From Dermatophagoides farinae (Eukaryota; Arthropoda; Arachnida; Sarcoptiformes; Pyroglyphidae): 64,000 bases of DNA. The position numbers and the translations under genes were made by a program. Shown here in pieces: positions 39,563 to 53,500 of the stretch (the stretch's first letter is position 1; every line of letters starts with the position of its first letter). Under the pieces are notes generated by a model, which searched no databases, was not told the DNA's origin, and saw only the letters and a list, made by a program, of their open reading frames with translations. Location: contig NC_134681.1 in NCBI RefSeq assembly GCF_024713945.1, forward strand, positions 248,001 to 312,000, written 5' to 3'.

Positions 39563-42500
39563 TTACGCCTATTGATCCAGATATCATAGAATTTTTCTTT
39601 TTATTTTTCATTTCTATTATATGTTGGCGACAAATGGTGACCAAATTTTTTTTTTGTTCTCTTTTCGCTTCATTCATTCATTCATTCGTCGTTGTTCATG
39701 ATTATTGATTTTTAATTAATTTTAACTTTTCATTTATTTTACTGTTTCATTTTCATTTTGAAAATTTTTTTTTTGTTTTTGCTTCTCTTCTGGTGAATTT
39801 AATTTAATGTTTATTAGTAGAAGAAAAAAAAAATTTTACACTTTGTAAATGTATGTGTATTTCTATTGTGCTAGATCAGTAAAGCTAAAGCCTGATTGAT
39901 TGATTGATTGTTATGAAATAGAATATTAGTAGATTGTTGCTTTATTCTGGACATCCAATCCAATAATAATAATAATAATAATCTTCATTATATTATATGA
40001 TGATTGAATTTGAATCCTGGATCATTTTTGTTTTTTTCACAATGATAATTAACAATAAAGATGTTTGTTTTGTACGGAATCAATGCCCAATGTTTACCAA
40101 TATAATACATCCAGTCATATAATATTCATTGATCGGTTTTTTTTTCGGTCTCGCTTGAAGCATTCCCATTCTCCAAACATTCAGATCAGTCGCTATTTAC
40201 AAATCAAGTTTGTTTTGGTTTTTGTTTTTTTTTCTTGTTCATTTTTATTCCAAGAATTTATCCATTTATTTGCCATTACCATCATGATTCTTGTATTTCA
40301 TCAAGAATTTGTTGATATTGTTGTCATCGTTTTGATTTGTTCTTTGTTCATTCATATCTAGACTTTTTCAAATACAGGAGGATATGAAGAATAGACAAGA
40401 AATCCCAGGCTCAAAATTATTCTTTGTATATGAATGTGTATGTATGATGGATGTTCATCTCTGATGTAATTCTCAATCTTTCATGATTTTTTTGTTTTGT
40501 TTCAATAGCCCTTTTTGTATAATATAAGTATATTCCAGAAAATGAAAACAAAACAAAAATCCTAAAAGACAAAGTATGGCTCATTGCAATAAATTCAATA
40601 CAATTGAAAGGATAGATGATAAAAGATTATTATTTTGCTTAATCGATTTTTCCTGTTTTTTTTTGTTTTGTTTTATGTCTATTTTTGTCTTTCATCATTT
40701 CTTATCTTATCTTCTTCTTCTTCTTCGTTTTTTGATGTTTGTGTGGATGTACATTTTTCGTTGTTGTTGTTATTTTTGTTGAATTTGTGTTTGATTAATA
40801 TTATTATTATTTCATCATATTTCAACTAATTTCTATGAATGTATGAAACAAATCATCATTATCTTTATTTGATTGTTTGTATTTATTTTTCATTTTCGGA
40901 TTTTCTTTATTCTCTCTTCATACACACACATACACACAATTCTTGTTCCATTCGCCATTTGTATTGAAATTCTTTATATTATTCTGGATAAATATTTTTT
41001 TTTTTGTTTGTGTCTAACATCAGTAATAGTTGCACAAAACATGATTATGTTTTTTTTTCTCTTTTCTTATCATATTCTTTCAGATTTTTTTTTTTTTTTT
41101 TTTTTGATCGATTACTTTGTAACAATCAACGAACAGTCATCATTCACAAGTTGTGAATCACAACTCATCAACCTTTTTTCTCGCATTCTTATATCTGAAT
41201 ATATATTCAGAATTTCATGGATCATTTCACAGTAAATTTTCTAAGATCATCATGATCATCATGAAGATCCATATGAACTGTGAATTCTGTTCAAGCATAT
41301 CTGTTTCTATGTTCTCAATAATAATTATTCAGTTGAAAAAAATGAAGAATTTCTCACATAAACAATAATTATAAATAATGGAAAAAATTAACAACTCGTT
41401 CCATATAAACAAACTGGGCCATAAAAATACACCATTCATTCATTCATTTTTTTCTCCATTTTTCGCATTTTGTTTCGTTTCGATAGATATTTTCAAATTT
41501 CATAATTTGATTTGTTCAACATATTTGACTAGGCTAGAGATGTTTTCGAATCTTTTTTTTTCCTAGTCAACGTCATCGTCGCTGTTGTTTGTTTTTTTTA
41601 TCACTATCTATCCCATTATTCTGCTTTGGCCCCGTCTTTTCATCATCACTGCCACCAAAAAAAATATCGCCTTTTTATTCCAAAAAATAAATCTAGGAAA
41701 AACCACCACATTAATACACTAGTTATGGCTAATTCAATCTTTTTTTTTTTGTTCGCCAGCTTAAATGAACGTAATTGGCCATTTCTTTTTCTGTTGCTTC
41801 AATGGGGCTCATATCAATGATGATTATAGACCTGAGCCTGGGAATTGCTTTTTGGTCATTTTGTTTATTATTTTGTTTTATTTTTTTTATTTTATTTTTA
41901 TTTGATCTTCATCACATTTTATAGCTTTGTTGTTGAATTTTTCATACCATTGGCAAAAGCAGTGAAAACGAATGTGTGTGTGTGTGTGTGTGTGTGAGTG
42001 AGAAGAAATTTAATCAAATAACATCCTGAATACCGTTATCTAATATAATGTTGATGATGATGATGACTGGGTGCCATAATAATAATTGCTTTGATGACGA
42101 TGATGATGATCATCATCATCATCATCATCACCCATTCCGGCCTTCCATCATCATCATAATAATCAATGTAGATATATAAAATAAATAAAAAAAAATATAC
42201 ACGATTGCCAGTTTGAATAATCAAAGATTTTTATTTATATTATTTTAATGTAACCGAATTTATTCAATGTTTTATGATGTATTCCTATTACTATCATGAA
42301 ATCATCATCATTATCATCATTGATTTTATTCATCTTGTTTATAAATGATTATGATCATGATTATCCATGAATATCCAATAAAAAATATTTGATTTGCCTG
42401 AACAGATTACTTATTTTGATTGTCCTTTACTTATCTTCATCATCATCATCATCATCATCATTTATTGCATTGATTGAAATTTTTTGATTTATTTGTTAAT

Positions 42501-45102
42501 TTATTTTTTTTCCGATTTTTTTCCACATTTTCATGAAATGAAAAAAGTTTTGTGTCTAGTGTGTGCTCGAATTGAATCTCAATTGATTGTCTCAATAGTA
42601 GCTATGACAATAGATCAGTAGATCATATGATGATGATGATGATGATAAAGTTGAAAATGGTTTTTCGTGTGTTTGTGTGTGTGTGTGTGTTCCAAAGTTT
42701 TTTATTTATTTTTTTTTTTCATTAGATTTGTTTTAGAATTTTGCCAAAATTTTTTTTTTCGTCCATTGTTTTTATTTTTGCCATTATAAAACAAAAACAA
42801 CAACAACAGTGGACAATTTTTTTTTTGATGTTGATGTTGATATTTATCCATTACAGAGACACACACACACACACACATACTCAAAATTCCACATTTAATG
42901 ATCATTACATTTATATGATACACACACACACTTTTAATGGTGAAAATAAAATAGAGAAAAAAAAATCCCAATTTCTGCTAATGTCATCAGTATTTTTTTT
43001 TATTTTTTTTGTTTCATCTTATTTCGTATTGCATTGATTCTGCAAAAATATCTATACAATGGAAATTGTGATTTTTGTTTCATAACTTTAAACTATTCAT
43101 TTATGTGTGTGTGTGTGTTGTGGAATGAAATTGAAAACTTTTGGTTTGTTTTCTTTTTTTTTTTGTGTGTTGGCAATATTTTGATTCCAATATCTTTTTT
43201 GAAAATGTTGAATTTTTTCTTCATATTTTTCAAAAGACAAAACATGCAAAAATTGAATTTGAATTCACAAATTTATTCGTGATTCTTTTGTGCGATACAA
43301 ACAAAAAAAAATATATTCTTTTTTCGTCCATTCACTGGAATAATAATACATTTCTCCATATATCAATGACACATTTTTTTTATATATATTTCTAAATTCT
43401 ATATGTTCTATATTTTCATTCTAACCACGATCATGAATCGATTGATTGACTATCAAATTTGTTTCTATAACGTTGTGTTCTTATTTCATTGCGATCAATC
43501 AATCGATCAATCGAACAAAACAAAATAGAACCGGAATCAAACAAAAAAAAATTTTTTTCCCTTCTCATTCATTCATTTATATATACAAAATACGATTTTT
43601 TTTGAATTTTAAATTGAAATTTTTTTTTTGTTGTTGTTTGAATGATTAGCTCCATATTCATATTGATTTGTTTTTATTTTCGATATCATCATTTTGATTT
43701 CAATTTTTTTTGGAGGGTGTCTTCACCACAAAAATGATCCATTACTCTCTCTCTAGCTCTATTGAGTCGATAAAATTATTGATCACTATTCACTAGTCAA
43801 TTATTTTTTTTTCATTTTTCAAATTAATGGAAAACATTTCAGAAACAGTGATCATGACTATACAGCACATTAATATATATACTAAGCAAATCAATGTATG
43901 AATGAATTTTCGTTGGTTTTTTTCCCTATTCTTTCCAAATTTTTGTCAAAAAAAAAGAAAATACCCATTATAACAAAAGTTTTGCTATTTTGACTTTTTT
44001 TTTGTATAAATGTTTTGTTCCGTTTATTCGTTTCAATTTTGAAAAGCATCTAATAATATAATAATAATGATATATATAACCATTATATTCATTATATGGC
44101 CATAACTGATCTAATTGATTATCATTATGGAAAGTGAACAACAGCAAAAAAACCAAAACCATATGCATCGACAATAATAATAAAACACATGAGATAATGT
44201 GATCAAGAGAATTTGTAGATGAGATGGAAAATAGAAAAAAAATTATTCTTCATATATATCGTGATAAAATAAATAGAAATTCATATATGATGATTCACAT
44301 TCGTTATTTTTTTCCAGTCATAATTTTCCCCTTGCCATTTTTTGTCTATTTTATTATTATTATTATTCTGAATATTGCTATAAATGGATGGATATAAATG
44401 AATTAATAAACTTGAACTAAATATTGAGCATAATATTGGCCATTAATTGTCTGCTAATACTACGTAGCGTTGCTGTTTCCATCAAGAAGAAGAAGAAGAA
44501 GAAAAACTCATTCTTTTTTTTTTTTTTTGGTCTTTTTAATCATAACTCGTCATTATGATTTTTTTTGGCCATTTAATGCATTATAATGAATGAATGATAC
44601 CAAAAAAATAACGAATACATACACGGTATATATATATATGAAAGGTTTACGTCATTCAAATAACAACTTGAACATGATTCATTGCATTGATTCATATATA
44701 TGTATAATAATAATAAATAGGCAATGTCCATGTTGTTTTAGTAGTAGGTGTATGATAATTGTTAAATTTTTCATGTTAATGATGATGATGATTATGATTT
44801 TTATGTTTTGTTTTGTTTTGAGAAACTATAATTATAATTTTTATTTTTTCATAATTATCCATTATTAAATAATAATTATTCTCATTGAAATCCATAAGGA
44901 TCATAACGTGTTCATGTTTTGTTTCGTTTTTTTTTTTTTTTTTTTTTTTTTTTGGTTCGTTTTCATGGTTACCAGGATTTTTTTTTGTTTGATATATTTT
45001 TCTAGCTGGTTAAATTTGTGTTTTGTTTTATCAAATAATGATGATGATAATTAATCTAATGAAGTAATAATTTGTTTGTTTGTTTATTTCTCATTTCAAT
45101 AG
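36015..45102. other. Intergenic, T-rich and microsatellite-rich
   Basis: No supportable gene. Contains CAT repeats (37176-37200, 37615-37640), GTC/GTT repeats (37875-37925), (TG)n at 39185-39219 and (AC)n at 39513-39561. A somewhat more complex, GC-richer patch sits near 36955-36990. Long plus-strand frames between 40065 and 41370 are T-rich and hydrophobic and lack splice or motif support. Confidence 0.5.
39513..39561. repeat. (AC)n microsatellite
   Basis: About 24 uninterrupted units. Confidence 0.95.
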
Positions 45103-45305
45103 GTGGTCACACATCTTTGGTTCATAAAATTTTTTTTTTGTCACCTGTTTCGTTCATTTTATTGATTGATCATATTTTTTGTTTGGATATGAAAAAAAAT
45201 AAAGAAATGATGATGTTATATGAATTATGGCGATTGTTAAAAACATTTGAAACATCATCATCATCATTATCATTATTATCATTATTATTATTTATTGTAA
45301 TATAA
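45103..45305 (+). CDS. Possible terminal exon of an unknown gene
   Basis: After a TTTCAATAG acceptor a frame reads GGHTSLVHKIFFLSPVSFIL and LIDHIFCLDMKKNKEMMMLY, then ELWRLLKTFETSSSS and a hydrophobic end to a TAA at 45303-45305. The central part has mixed codon use that looks coding, and the hydrophobic parts could be membrane segments. It needs a phase-1 upstream exon, none of which was identified on the plus strand to the left. It stops 279 bp before the tomosyn start codon. Not recognised; it may be chance. Confidence 0.2.
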
Positions 45306-45584
45306 AATAACACGCACAAAAAACATTCAATTTCACGATCATCATCATTGGGATAATATTGGACAATGGTCAATATATGAAAAATTGTTGAAAAGGAAAA
45401 CAAAAAATTCCATAAATCTAATATTTATTTATGAAAAAAAAGAAAGTGAGAACGGAAAGAAAAAATTCTTCCACCCAATAATCACCATTAACCATCATTA
45501 TCATCATCAACAACAACAACGAAGCTGATCAATTTATTATAAATTAATAGCATCAATAATAATAAACTAGAAAATATTTTAAAT

Positions 45585-45737
45585 ATGAAAAAATCCGGTT
45601 TTTTTCGCGGTGTACTTGATGGTATACGTTCGACCGTTGGTCAACAATCATCATCATCATCATCATCTGGTGCAAAAGCACTATTGGAATCTGAAACTGA
45701 AGAAGTTTTGAAACAATCACATTTTAAAATCAATACG
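45585..45737 (+). CDS. tomosyn: Tomosyn (syntaxin-binding protein 5), first coding exon
   Basis: Tomosyn binds syntaxin and SNAP-25 through a C-terminal R-SNARE motif and restrains synaptic vesicle priming; its N-terminal half is two WD40 propellers. Only the first coding exon is here: ATG at 45585, 51 codons, then a GTAGGT donor in phase 0. It reads MKKSGFFRGVLDGIRSTVGQ, a Ser run, then SETEEVLKQSHFKINT. The RGVLDG(I/L) start and the E-x-L-x-x-x-HF-x-(I/L) segment just before the first propeller match the tomosyn N-terminal pattern, and the exon ends where the family continues with a conserved HGFP segment. That segment was not found anywhere downstream in the window. Lgl, the related family, starts differently. 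Assignment rests on one short exon. Confidence 0.7.
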
Positions 45738-48700
45738 GTAGGTTTGAAAAAAAAAAATTTTATTATTATTTTATTCATACTGTAATGGTCAAGTGATATG
45801 TGTGTAAAGAGCTAATTGAAAGGTTGACCAAATGACAATGTACATATTATTACATAATAGCGTCACTAGCTAATCATACAAGAAAATTTTTTTTTTTTTT
45901 GTAAAACTGAATTATCAAATTTATCCATAACGAATTTAGAATTGTAATTATTATTATTAGTGTCTACTGTTAATATTAATATTTTTATATTATCCCTTGA
46001 AATAATATTTCATTTCTACACTAGATTTGTGTTAAGCTCTCATACAGAATTTTTTTTTCACAGCGAAAAAAAAATTCTGTATATATTCAGGGATTATGTT
46101 TGTATTTTTTTTGTTGTTGTTTTTGTTCCAAAAAAAATAACAGACAGATAGTTCATTTTCTTGTTACATCCATACTTGATATATTCATTCTGAATACCTA
46201 CATCATCATCAGTTTTTTTTTATATAACATTAATTCTACAATGAAATCTTTATCTTTGTCCCAAAGCAATTTGTTTCTTTTCTGTTTTTTCGTTTTTGTT
46301 TTTGTTCAATTCACACGACAACAATAATAACAACAACAACAACAACAGCAATAATAATGATGAAAATATTTAGACAAAAATGACAGCTACTTCAATAATA
46401 ATGATTTGATCCAGAAATGTGAAAATGCACACACACACACACACAAAAAAACTTTTTTCTCTCTCTATGTCTCACTGATCAATCTGATGGTACCTTTTCT
46501 TTTCTTTTTTTTTGTTTTTTGTTTTCGATCAATGACTGAATATCCAAACAATCAGCCTAAATACCAATTAAATGACGACATTTGTGAATTTCTAAAATGT
46601 CAGCATACTTTGCATATGGAGAAACAAATAGAAAACACATAAATGCGAACAAACACACAAACACACACACACACACACACATAGAGAGAGATAAATAGAA
46701 TTTGATAAATTTAAATTCAATTCACGATTAGGACAAGTTTTGCATTTCTATTTTAAACAATTTTTTTTCTCTCTTCACAAAAAGTTTTTGTTTTTTTTTT
46801 CTATTCAAAAAAAAAAACAAAAAAAAAATATTTCACCAATTCACCAAAAAAAAAACTTTACATCTTATTTTGAACGAGAACGAAAAACGGCTATGTCATG
46901 GAGAAAAGATGTGAAAAAAAAAACGAAAATGCAAAATCCAACACAACCTGGAAGGGATTAATTTTTGCGATAAAAAAAATTTCATTTTCATCGATTTCTA
47001 TTCACACTAAACTCTTAGAGATTATGTTGATGTAACAAAAATTCCAACGAAAGACATATAGAGCGAGCGAGAGAGCGAGAGAGAGAGAGAGAGTGAAACC
47101 AATAATTGGATTGGATTTAATCGGATAGAAACTATTTTCTAATTGTTCTCATTTGTTTTTTTTAAAAAAAAAAACGAATACTAATGACGGCAACCACTTA
47201 CTTTGTGTGTGAAAGCAAATATGAAAAAAAACAAAATAACATGTAGAATAACATGAGAATCCCTTAAAAAAGGGAATCTTGATATCGATGTCAAATCCGT
47301 ATGCGAACAAACTTTTTTTTTGAATGGTTCAAACTCACACACACACAAACAAACAAAATTTTTTTTCTTCTTCTTCTGCCATGTCAAATTCAATTAGGAA
47401 ACATTTACACATGGGTGTGCGTATATATGTCATTGTTGTTATGATGATTGTCGCATCAAAAACATTTCCGGACTGTATTGGATGATTTTTTTTTTGTTCA
47501 TCTCTTGACTTTGAATTGGACTAGATCTGGTGATTACTCTTCCCTCCCCTTCCCACCAGACATGGCTTAGTTTTGTTTCATTGATTTTTTTTTGTTCATC
47601 TCTTTTTAAAGTAATAGCACTTGAATTCATTCAATTTATTTTTTTTTTTTCGTTCTTTTTCAATTTCATTTATCATTTTGATCTGTATTCCATTAGAAAT
47701 AATAGTAATCATCATTATTATTACCTACCATATATATATATCTTAAAGGCTGTATTTTTTTCCCCTTTGGTTCATATTGAGTCATATTGATGTAAGTAGT
47801 TGGGCGGTGCAAATTCTTTTCTACCTTTCTATTACAAGCCAAAATAAAAAAACTAATTGAAAAGAATTAGAAATAGAAATTTATTCACTGTGTGTATGTT
47901 GCTTGTTGATGATGATGATGATCGTTTTTTCAAACTTTTCACTCTCCTATTTCTTTCGTTCTTTTTTTGCTATACTTCACTTGATGTTGATGATTTAAAG
48001 TGATCTATAATTTTTTTTTGTTCTCAAAATCATAAAATTCATGTTTCTTCCTGTAATAATAATAATATAATATATATCGATAAATCGATTGATTGATTGA
48101 TTGATTGATTGGTTTCTTTTTTCAAAAAAAAAAAAATTTTTTCTTTCACCATCTATTTTTCACAGAAACCAATCATCAAATTATCATATTTCAACTATTT
48201 TAACATAAATATGTTTATAGAATGAGTTGCTTGTTGTTTGAAACCTGATTTTGTCTGGTATAACGTTTTCAACCAAGTGAAAAAAAAACAAAATTCAAAA
48301 CATCATCATCATCATCATCGTGGTATTAATTTCCAAAATGATACATTTCGTTTACATATTTTTCATTTTAAAATTTTTTTTCCTTCTGATTATGAATAGA
48401 AATTCTGAAGTTTATTTTTTTTATAAACATTATTTATTTCATTAAAATTCAAAACATATTTTGATCATCAAATTTTTCATATTTTTTCGCTGTGACGTGT
48501 GTGTGTGTGTGTGTGTTTGGTTTGGATATTCTGTTATTCTATTATTATGTTTATGTCTGGTATTTTTTTCCGCTATTTTTGCTTGTTTATTTTTTCTGCT
48601 GCTGCTGTTGTTGTTGTTGTTGTTGTTGTTATTGAATACTTTAAACGTACCGGATGTTTCTATTTATTTGGTAATAATAATAATAATAATAATAATCGGA

Positions 48701-48936
48701 ATCGTTTCAGGAATATTATCAGGAAGAAATGTAGAAAAGAGAAAAAAAATTATCATTAAAATTTTTCATGCCGAGATCAAGATAGTGATGGAATATTTTG
48801 GTAGTTGAATGAAAAACCGTTTTTAACATTTATTTTTGTGAATTGTGGTGCATATCTTTTTCCAATTCACATTTTTTTTTTTTGGTTACCGTCTTCTCTC
48901 TCTCTCTTGGTTAATAATATTTCAATATTTGCAGTT

Positions 48937-48938
<2 letters not shown>

Positions 48939-48979
<41 letters not shown>
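48939..48979. repeat. (AG)n microsatellite
   Basis: About 20 uninterrupted units. Confidence 0.95.
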
Positions 48980-48983
<4 letters not shown>

Positions 48984-50450
48984 AAAGGAAGTAAAGAAAG
49001 AAGAAAAGTAAAAGTGAAATTCTTTCGAATTTTATTTTTCAATTCATATCTCATCATCAATTCTGGTTTTTTTTTCATCTCTACTGGTGCTTTGTACACA
49101 CACACACATACATACTGTGTAACCTAGGTATGTTTGTGATAATATTCGTATGGGCTTACATTTTTTTTTCATCCTTAAAGTCTAACAAATACCAGATTCT
49201 ATCATTCTCATACTGTTTGATTTTTTATTTCTTCCTCATCATCATCATCATCATCATTTTTTTCCAGTGCTACAAAGCAAACATGAATAAAAACCTTAAA
49301 TAATAATAATAATAATACAATAGCGAAAACAAGCTGAGAACAAGTGATACCACACACACACAAAAGATCATGGTGATCTCAAAATAGAAATAGAAATAAA
49401 TATAAAAATATGGTGAACAAATATCGATCGTATCCATTTTTTTTTTTTCGTTCCATATCTTATATGGATCATTATATCATAGATTTTGAATGATATACCA
49501 ATATACTCGAAAACACACAAAATAAAAATTTAACAGAGATACAACATTTGAAGAATTTTACCATAGAATTTATTCTATTCTTTCTCTTTTTCTTTTGCTT
49601 TCAAGTTTTCCATCATCATCATCGACCATCTACGAACGAGTTTTTCTTTTTGTTGGTTTTTCAGTTTATTTATTTATTTTTTTCTTGCATTCATTTTTTT
49701 TTCATACATATTTCACAGAATTCGATCAAATCTGTTACATATATCAACAATAACCAACTACTGCTACTACTACTACCGTCACACGGAAAAAATTAGCCTC
49801 ATCATTTGAAAGGGCGATTTGATGCAGCAAAAGTACGAATTTTATTTTCAAACTAATATGAAAAAAAATTTTCTCAAATTATTCTGCATCAAAATTTGGG
49901 CTACTTACGTTTTTTTCCCCCCTTTTTTTTCTCAATGCATCGATTATTGATGCTGTTTGAATGCCAAAAAAAATAACAATAAAACAAACTTATTATATCT
50001 GAGACTGACTGATATCACATGAGTCACTTAAATCATCATCATACAACATTCAAAATGATTATGATGATATTTGAAAGTGGCAAAAATAAAACAGAATGTG
50101 AACAAGTGAAAAAAATAATAATAATAATAACGAGAATTCATACTAATGGACGTGATATTTATGGTGGTATGTGTGTGTGTGTGTGTATGTCTGATGCATT
50201 ATTATTAGTGATTCAATGGCATGGTATAGAATAAAATGGATATATATTCATTTTATTCTCTTTTTTTTCCATTCCAGATATATAATAAATATATTCCATT
50301 CCATCTAAATAGCTAATGATATAATAATAGAGAGAGAGAGAGAGAGGGAAAGAGAGAGAAAGAATTTGAAAGGATGCTACCAATTATGATGCCCTCGCGT
50401 ACAATTAATGATGATGATTTTAATGATATTAATAAAATTGTGCATTGTGC

Positions 50451-50452
<2 letters not shown>

Positions 50453-50534
<82 letters not shown>

Positions 50535-50553
50535 TGTGTGTGTGTGTGTGTGT
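50453..50553. repeat. Long (TG)n microsatellite
   Basis: A 101-bp tract with a single TA interruption near 50528, the longest dinucleotide array in the window. Confidence 0.97.
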
Positions 50554-53500
50554 ATTTAAAGAGTTTTTTCTGTTATCTTTTTTTTTCGTACTCGTTATGG
50601 TTTCGGTTTTTTTCCCACTCTTCTCACTCACTCATTCACTTGTTATTATTATATTCATGCATTTTATTACGTGAGCTTGCATTTTTTTTGTTTTTTGCAT
50701 CACTTTAATTTTCATTTTGTTTTCAATTGTTTTCAATGTTTATATATTATATTATTGTGCATATAATGAATGATTTTCAAACACTCATAGAGAGTCAGAT
50801 TCTATTTTCCGATTTGTTTTGATAATTTTGCACTATTTTTGTCACTCTCCCTATGAAGGAATATTTTGATGTTTTTGAAATAGAGAGAAAAAAAAATTTG
50901 GATAATCATTATTCAATTAACTTGGAAAAAAAATTCCAAAAATTTTATCACCAATCATTCATTGATGGGAATTTTTTTTTTCTTCTATCTCATTGCACTT
51001 TTTTTTCATGGAAAATGCTGCATTGACGAACAAGTTTTTCTTTCCTTTTTTCCCTACACTTTTTCAACTCCCAACGATTTCCTTTCAATAGTATATGCAT
51101 ATTTATTTTCGGGAAATTTAACTTCCGTTGATTTTTTTGTTGTTGTTGTTGTTGTCTTGACTATTAGAAATCATCACAATCTATTATGTACTTGGATCAC
51201 ATTAGTTAGTCAGTTGATCATTTTCATCATCGTAATCATAATTCAAATATGGACATCAATTTTTTTTTTTTGATAAATTTCTAGATTCTGGTCATATATT
51301 TCTACTCATCATGTGATCCACATCATCATCATCATCATCATTCTGTCATCATCAATGTGTTTGTTGGCAAGAAAGAAATATGGCAGTAAAAAAAAAATTT
51401 ATCTTTCTATGTGTCCATTTTTTTTTTTTTTTTTTAGTTGAAACGTACAACAACAACAACAACAACAACAAAAATATACACAACTCATACAATCATATAG
51501 ACAAGATACATGGTTGAGAAAACTAATCTATGATGCGTTTTATTCTGTCCACAGACACAAACGAACACACACACACACATACACACAGTATGGTTTCTAT
51601 CAAACTTTCATCAAATAAAATGTTTTTCATTGATATCCACACACAACATACAACGAAAATATGGATGTATAGAGAGAAAAAAAAAATCTCATCGTTTATG
51701 TTATTGGTTCAGTGGTTCACATTCTACATATAAAAATATGTTTTCAATGATAGTCTATCAAATATGGTTTTCTTTTTTTTTGAACAACAACAACAACAAC
51801 AACAATTACCACACCATTTTAGGCTATTGGTCAATAAGAGAGAGAGAGAAGAAAGAAATAATTCGCGAAATTCTTGGTTTTTTTTTACTCTTAGTTATAG
51901 CGTCAAATATTATATATATATTTGATTGTCAATACAAGAATATACTGTATATATGTGAGAATTGAAAAAAAAGATAGAATAGAAAACTTATAAGAATCAT
52001 TTTTTCGGGTTGTTATGTCCAATGTTCAACCGAGTGTGTTTGGAACAAAAACAACAACAACACACATCAACCAAGGCCAAACCATACCCAAACAACAACA
52101 ACAAAAAAAATCGACCCAAAAAAAAAACACCCATGTACATTATTTTCATTGCTGATCATTGCATAACAATAACACACATACACACACACACGCACACAAA
52201 CTGCCATCAAGCATCATATGAGAGAGAGAAAGAGAGAGTGACAAAAATAAATAAATTCCATTACCAAGAAACTCATATGACCACCCTAAACACAAAACAC
52301 AAGTGAAAATGAAATGTACATTTTAAATATGAAATAAAAATAAAAAAAAAATAGCTTCTTTATAATCACAGGATTGAGGTGTGAAACAATCAAAGTAAAA
52401 TTCTTATGAGTGAGAGAGAGAAAAAAAAAGATTATCTACGTCATTTGTTATTACGGCCATCTTGATTATATTGATGATGATGATGATGATGATGACGATA
52501 TCTAATATATATGCAAAATAATGAAAATAACATATAATGGAAAACAAAAATACTTGTTACATTACATATAAACAATGTATAAATAATAATTCCATTTTGT
52601 TCATTTTATTATGATGATGGTGATGATGATGTTGATGATTGTATTTTGTTCGTCCCATACTTAAACTGATAATTATGATTATGATGATGATAATGATGAT
52701 GATAACTAATATAATCCAATTTCATTAATTAATCGGGTTGCATATAATTTTGGTACGCTTTTTATCCGGTTGGACACACATTTACACAAATAATGAAAAA
52801 GAATTTAGTTTGCAAAAAAAAGCTTTCTTTTTTTTCTCGTTGTTAAATGCAACTGATAACGATGATCCATACACATACACAAACACAAACACACTGGACA
52901 TTATTTTCATTGAACCATCATTGATTGATCAATTTATTTTAATTTTTAATTCACAATTTATGAATTAAAGTGAAAAAAAAAATACATTGACCATTGTAAT
53001 TTTGGTTGGCATTTTGGTTCTATTTTTACTACTGTTTCAATATCAATGTTCCAGTGTGTTTATGACACACATCAACACACACATACAAAAATATCCTCTG
53101 TCTGAAATCATCTGCTGTTGATGTTTACAACGACCGACTATAGTATAGTTGATTATTATCTCACAAATATAAGGGCGACAAAATAGACATTATTATTAGA
53201 ATTAAATCCAAATGAATGAATGAATGAATGAAATTCTACATTTTCTTGTTGTTTCATTTAATGATTCGTAGGTTTTTATTGCCACGATGATGATTTCATT
53301 GCTTGTTTTTTATTCAATGTTCCATATATTTATGGGTTTGGAATTAGTAGAAATGTTTGTTTGTTTGTTGATTATTATTATTAGATGTGTTAAATTATTA
53401 TGATGATGATAATTTAACCTTTTTTTCATCTTTGTAGGCAGCATAGATAAGATAACAGAGATTCTATTGGCTTTTTTTCAGAATTTTTCAGGTTTTTTTT

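Noticed and set aside
46531-46642. Small peptide MTEYPNNQPKYQLNDDICEF...
   Set aside because: Mixed codons but only 36 residues, within the tomosyn intron, with no splice or conservation evidence.
50377-50708. Overlapping frames encoding Cys-Val or Thr-His repeats
   Set aside because: They are translations of the (TG)n array in several frames; no other coding sign.
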